A program made the translations under genes and the position numbers. Positions 62,246 through 64,000 of a DNA stretch of 64,000 nucleotides are shown here, one piece after another (within the stretch, counting starts at the first letter, position 1; each line of letters starts with the position of its first letter). Under the pieces are notes generated by a model that was not told where the DNA came from, did not search any database, and saw only the letters and a list, made by a program, of their open reading frames with translations. This DNA comes from a virus: IMG/VR virus record IMGVR_UViG_3300023049_000574, positions 81,522-145,521 of that record. One strand, 5' to 3'.

Positions 62246-62638
62246 TCACACTTCTAATAATTGGTTCAATCTATGTTCTCTAACAATATCTTTAAAAGTT
62301 TCTTCAAATTTTTTATCACAATCAAAGGTATCTAAGAAAAAATCAATCCCTTTACTGTTCCCTTTATTGAAAATTAATTCAACACATTCTCTTCCAATTC
62401 TCGTTCTTAAGTTAGTTATATAATAAAGAGTATATTCTATTTCTAAATGGCTATTACTTATCCTTTTATCATTTATTAATTCTTTAAAAATTTCTATGTA
62501 TCCTAATTTACATACAATTGTTAGAAACGATATTTCTTCACTTGTTTTACTATCGCCATGATATACTACCATGGGGTTAAGATCAGCTTCTTTCATTTTC
62601 TTTTGTATTAAATTACCTGCTTTCAAATATAAATACAT
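62246..62638 (-). CDS. Unknown, ankyrin-like protein with C-terminal LNQLL tail, 130 aa
   Basis: I use the second Met (MYLYLKAGNLIQKK); an earlier one five codons upstream would add to the overlap with the next gene. The middle, LTIVCKLGYIEIFKELINDKRI, resembles one ankyrin-type repeat such as those in the 41871 protein, and VELIFNKGNSKGIDFFL a second, degenerate one. The end VREHRLNQLLEV follows the recurring tail. The function is unknown. Confidence 0.55.
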   Translation of the reverse strand: MYLYLKAGNLIQKKMKEADLNPMVVYHGDSKTSEEISFLTIVCKLGYIEIFKELINDKRISNSHLEIEYTLYYITNLRTRIGRECVELIFNKGNSKGIDFFLDTFDCDKKFEETFKDIVREHRLNQLLEV

Positions 62639-62960
62639 TATACTCAACACCATCTACGATTTCAAAAGACTTATCACAATCTTCACTAATTATCCACTCA
62701 TTCCACAATCCACTACATACTCCTCCATTAACAAATTCTCTACGACCATCTGTATATTCTACCCAGTGCGTGTAATTTTGTTTTTTTGCAGGATAAGAAC
62801 CTTCATATTTAGTTTGGCTATCTGCAAATTTTTTAACAATATCAGAACTCACTACAACACCATCTATATTGCATGGTGCGGCTTTGGCGTTATTTGAAAA
62901 GTTTTCCTTCTCCATTATTTCCTCAAATTTGTTATTCATTTTTTCTAAATCTATACTCAT
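62613..62960 (-). CDS. Unknown protein, 115 aa
   Basis: The sequence has a helical N-terminus (DLEKMNNKFEEIMEKENF), a short C-N-I-D segment and a Trp/Tyr-rich C-terminal half (NYTHWVEYTDGRREFVNGGV, WNEWIISEDCDKSFEIV). No recognised motif. It overlaps the following gene by 26 bases. Confidence 0.55.
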   Translation of the reverse strand: MSIDLEKMNNKFEEIMEKENFSNNAKAAPCNIDGVVVSSDIVKKFADSQTKYEGSYPAKKQNYTHWVEYTDGRREFVNGGVCSGLWNEWIISEDCDKSFEIVDGVEYNVFIFESR

Positions 62961-63046
62961 GGTAATTTGTTATTTAGTTAATTGATATTAAGTCGGTATC
63001 TATCTCACAACGCAACATAGATTCACCATTATAGGCAAATGCTACA

Positions 63047-63235
63047 TTACTTCTTCTTATCAACAATTTCGTTAGAAGTTTTTATTTTTTGCCAACGCTC
63101 TTCAAAATACTCAACCAAAATAGTTTCTACCATATTATTGAAAGAAGGTCTATTTTGTTTTTCTTTTTCTTCATTTAATTTATCCACTAACCAATCATTT
63201 TTATCAGTTAGTTTTAATGATATTCGCTTAGACAT
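63047..63235 (-). CDS. Ribbon-helix-helix-like small protein, 62 aa
   Basis: SKRISLKLTDKNDWLVDKLN...FNNMVETILVEYFEERW has the beta-strand, two-helix arrangement of Arc/CopG DNA-binding proteins: strand KRISLKL at 3-9, helix around 14-27, S-F-N-N-M turn and helix about 34-46. It overlaps the upstream gene (63228) by 8 bases, giving an operon that resembles antitoxin or repressor pairs, but the order of genes is not decisive. Confidence 0.65.
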   Translation of the reverse strand: MSKRISLKLTDKNDWLVDKLNEEKEKQNRPSFNNMVETILVEYFEERWQKIKTSNEIVDKKK

Positions 63236-63671
63236 ATTGTTCTGATTTAATTCTTACTTCAATATCAGCAATAGCGAAATCCCACCGTCTTTGAAATAAA
63301 TCACCATTTGCTCTTAACTTACCATAATAATCTTTCATATCGTGTGCCATGTGTTCGTCTCCAAATTGATAATGGTTTAATTGATTACCGACTAAAACTT
63401 CTTCTGTGTTCCATTGTTCCCAATTTTTTCTAACAATTTTTTCTAAATCATCATTTGTTTCAGGTAGTGAAGTCCCTATTTCTTTAATAAACATGTCCAA
63501 CCAATAAGGAAACATGTGTGAACCCTTATTATTCAAATCCATAAATTTATATTCAGATAGTTTCATTTCAAGAATATTACAAATAAAATCAAATCCGTTT
63601 ACTCTTGTAATGACACCTTCGTTATTTATATCTATTTCAGTTTCGCTGAATGGTAGTTTAAATGTTTTCAT
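63228..63671 (-). CDS. Unknown protein paired with the RHH gene, 147 aa
   Basis: The protein begins MKTFKLPFSETEIDINNEG, contains DMFIKEIGTSLPETNDDL and a Trp-rich centre, and ends with a helix-strand element (QRRWDFAIADIEVRIK). MKTFKLPF only superficially resembles the tag and lacks the Glu junction. It is translated with the ribbon-helix-helix protein (8-base overlap). No family is recognised; a toxin role is not supported by any motif. Confidence 0.55.
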   Translation of the reverse strand: MKTFKLPFSETEIDINNEGVITRVNGFDFICNILEMKLSEYKFMDLNNKGSHMFPYWLDMFIKEIGTSLPETNDDLEKIVRKNWEQWNTEEVLVGNQLNHYQFGDEHMAHDMKDYYGKLRANGDLFQRRWDFAIADIEVRIKSEQYV

Positions 63672-63800
63672 AATCTTATCGTTTTATTAATTTATACGTC
63701 AAAGGTAATACTTTTGTTTTAAATAACCTAATATTTTTTTGATTATTTTTCTTACCACCCTAAAAATAAAAACTTCTTTAGTGCTTCGTATTGAGTTTCA

Positions 63801-63891
63801 TGCAAACAGACCGCATCAGCCGATAACAATATGTATATTCCAGTTTTGTGAAAAACAAAACCGACAACATACATTTACCGTTAGCAACAAG
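63801..63891. repeat. Imperfect inverted repeat with GC-richer sequence
   Basis: Two imperfect arms, about 63818-63848 and 63858-63890, face each other around CAGTTTTG-TGAAAAA-CAAAACCG; the inner arm pairs over about six bases (GTTTTG/CAAAAC). The region is visibly less AT-rich than its surroundings and has no gene. It lies just downstream of the partial gene at the right edge, so it may be its terminator or a residue of a mobile or host-derived element. Confidence 0.4.
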
Positions 63892-63892
63892 G

Positions 63893-64000
63893 CTACCATT
63901 CTACCACCAATTCAAAGCCTTCATCCATTCCACCACCGTCTGTCCAGTAATTAACTTTAGGGTTTAAATTATTCGACTGTAGGTAATCATAAACACGCTT
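63893..64000 (-). CDS. C-terminal fragment of an unknown protein (5' end outside window)
   Basis: Read from the right edge the frame encodes KRVYDYLQSNNLNPKVNYWT followed by DGGGMDEGFELVVEW and a TAG stop (63893-63895). 35 residues are visible, with no stop inside. The Trp/Gly-rich end does not identify a family. Confidence 0.5.
   Translation of the reverse strand, partial: KRVYDYLQSNNLNPKVNYWTDGGGMDEGFELVVEW

Noticed and set aside
63228-63671. Tag-like MKTFKLPF at the start and a toxin-antitoxin pair with the RHH gene
   Set aside because: It lacks the Glu junction of the tag, and no toxin motif is present; only the RHH fold is supported.
1-64000. CRISPR array, insertion sequence, integrase or replication origin
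   Set aside because: No regularly spaced repeats, no transposase or integrase motif, and no iteron-like or strand-switch origin signal were found by reading; absence is not proven.

Overview
The window looks like part of a large, AT-rich (roughly 30% GC by eye) tailed-phage genome whose host is a member of the Bacteroidota. Phage evidence: large virion-type proteins at the left end, a GH24 lysozyme, a phage A1S_2505-type protein, two clusters of tRNA genes, dense gene packing with stop/start overlaps on both strands, and phage-style nucleotide genes (class II ribonucleotide reductase, short adenylate kinase, MazG-like pyrophosphatase, DUF4406). Host evidence: many genes follow a TAnnTTTG box (Bacteroidota -7 promoter element), Shine-Dalgarno sequences are absent, a Bacteroidota-type DILDKI..G..SLS motif recurs, and one secreted protein ends in a domain resembling a T9SS sorting signal. 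No origin, integrase, transposase or CRISPR array was seen.

Layout. 0-6.4 kb: virion proteins, a UVR-motif protein and an S1-domain protein. 6.4-11.2 kb: rhomboid protease, PAS protein, nucleotidyltransferase, MarC membrane protein. 11.3-16.4 kb: small unknowns, metallophosphatase, DNA methyltransferase, HAD-like protein. 16.4-19.2 kb: two modular virion-type proteins. 19.2-23.1 kb: MazG-like enzyme, secreted and membrane proteins, three tandem paralogs. 23.1-23.7 kb: leader peptide, terminator and four tRNA genes (Arg, Ser, Ser, Ser). 23.7-31.3 kb: AlkB-like and second 2OG-oxygenase-like proteins, adenylate kinase, ADP-ribosyltransferase-like protein, DUF4406. 31.3-32.1 kb: structured RNA, second leader peptide and terminator, and tRNA genes (Ile, Arg, Ala, Arg plus an Ala remnant). 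32.3-42.7 kb: GH16-like enzyme, proteins with a shared N-terminal tag, repeat polyproteins and an ankyrin protein. 42.7-46.9 kb: an Acb1-like 2H phosphoesterase, five nested small genes, a nucleotidyltransferase. 47-60.7 kb: ribonucleotide reductase, kinase-like protein, a second polyprotein, ADP-ribosyltransferase-like protein, two glycosyltransferases, lysozyme, MnmA. 60.7-64 kb: secreted G8-like protein and small genes.

Three systems stand out. (1) Both tRNA clusters are preceded by a short open reading frame whose codons match the tRNAs encoded downstream, followed by a terminator whose 5' arm can instead pair with the end of the open reading frame. This is the architecture of amino-acid biosynthesis attenuators, here apparently controlling tRNA operons. 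(2) About twenty proteins begin with a tag of the type M-K-x-I-K-x-F-x-E, resembling the capsid-targeting peptide of T4 internal head proteins. The same Asn-Glu-Ser-like junction recurs inside multi-repeat proteins (LNE/INE/MNE), suggesting head-packaged polyproteins cut by a prohead protease. Tagged cargo includes three ADP-ribosyltransferase-like proteins, an ankyrin protein, a lysozyme and DUF5661. (3) At least fourteen small proteins end in a common tail, [RK]-[DE]-x-x-I-[DN]-x-I-L.

Two promoter-like classes can be separated. The host-like TAnnTTTG box lies 4-7 bases before the ATG of probable early genes and before the tRNA leader. A phage-specific TTTAATATATA-N4-ATG element precedes mostly tagged, probably late genes. 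Both leave almost no room for a 5' UTR, so transcripts are likely leaderless. All functions are read from sequence motifs by eye; no database search was run.
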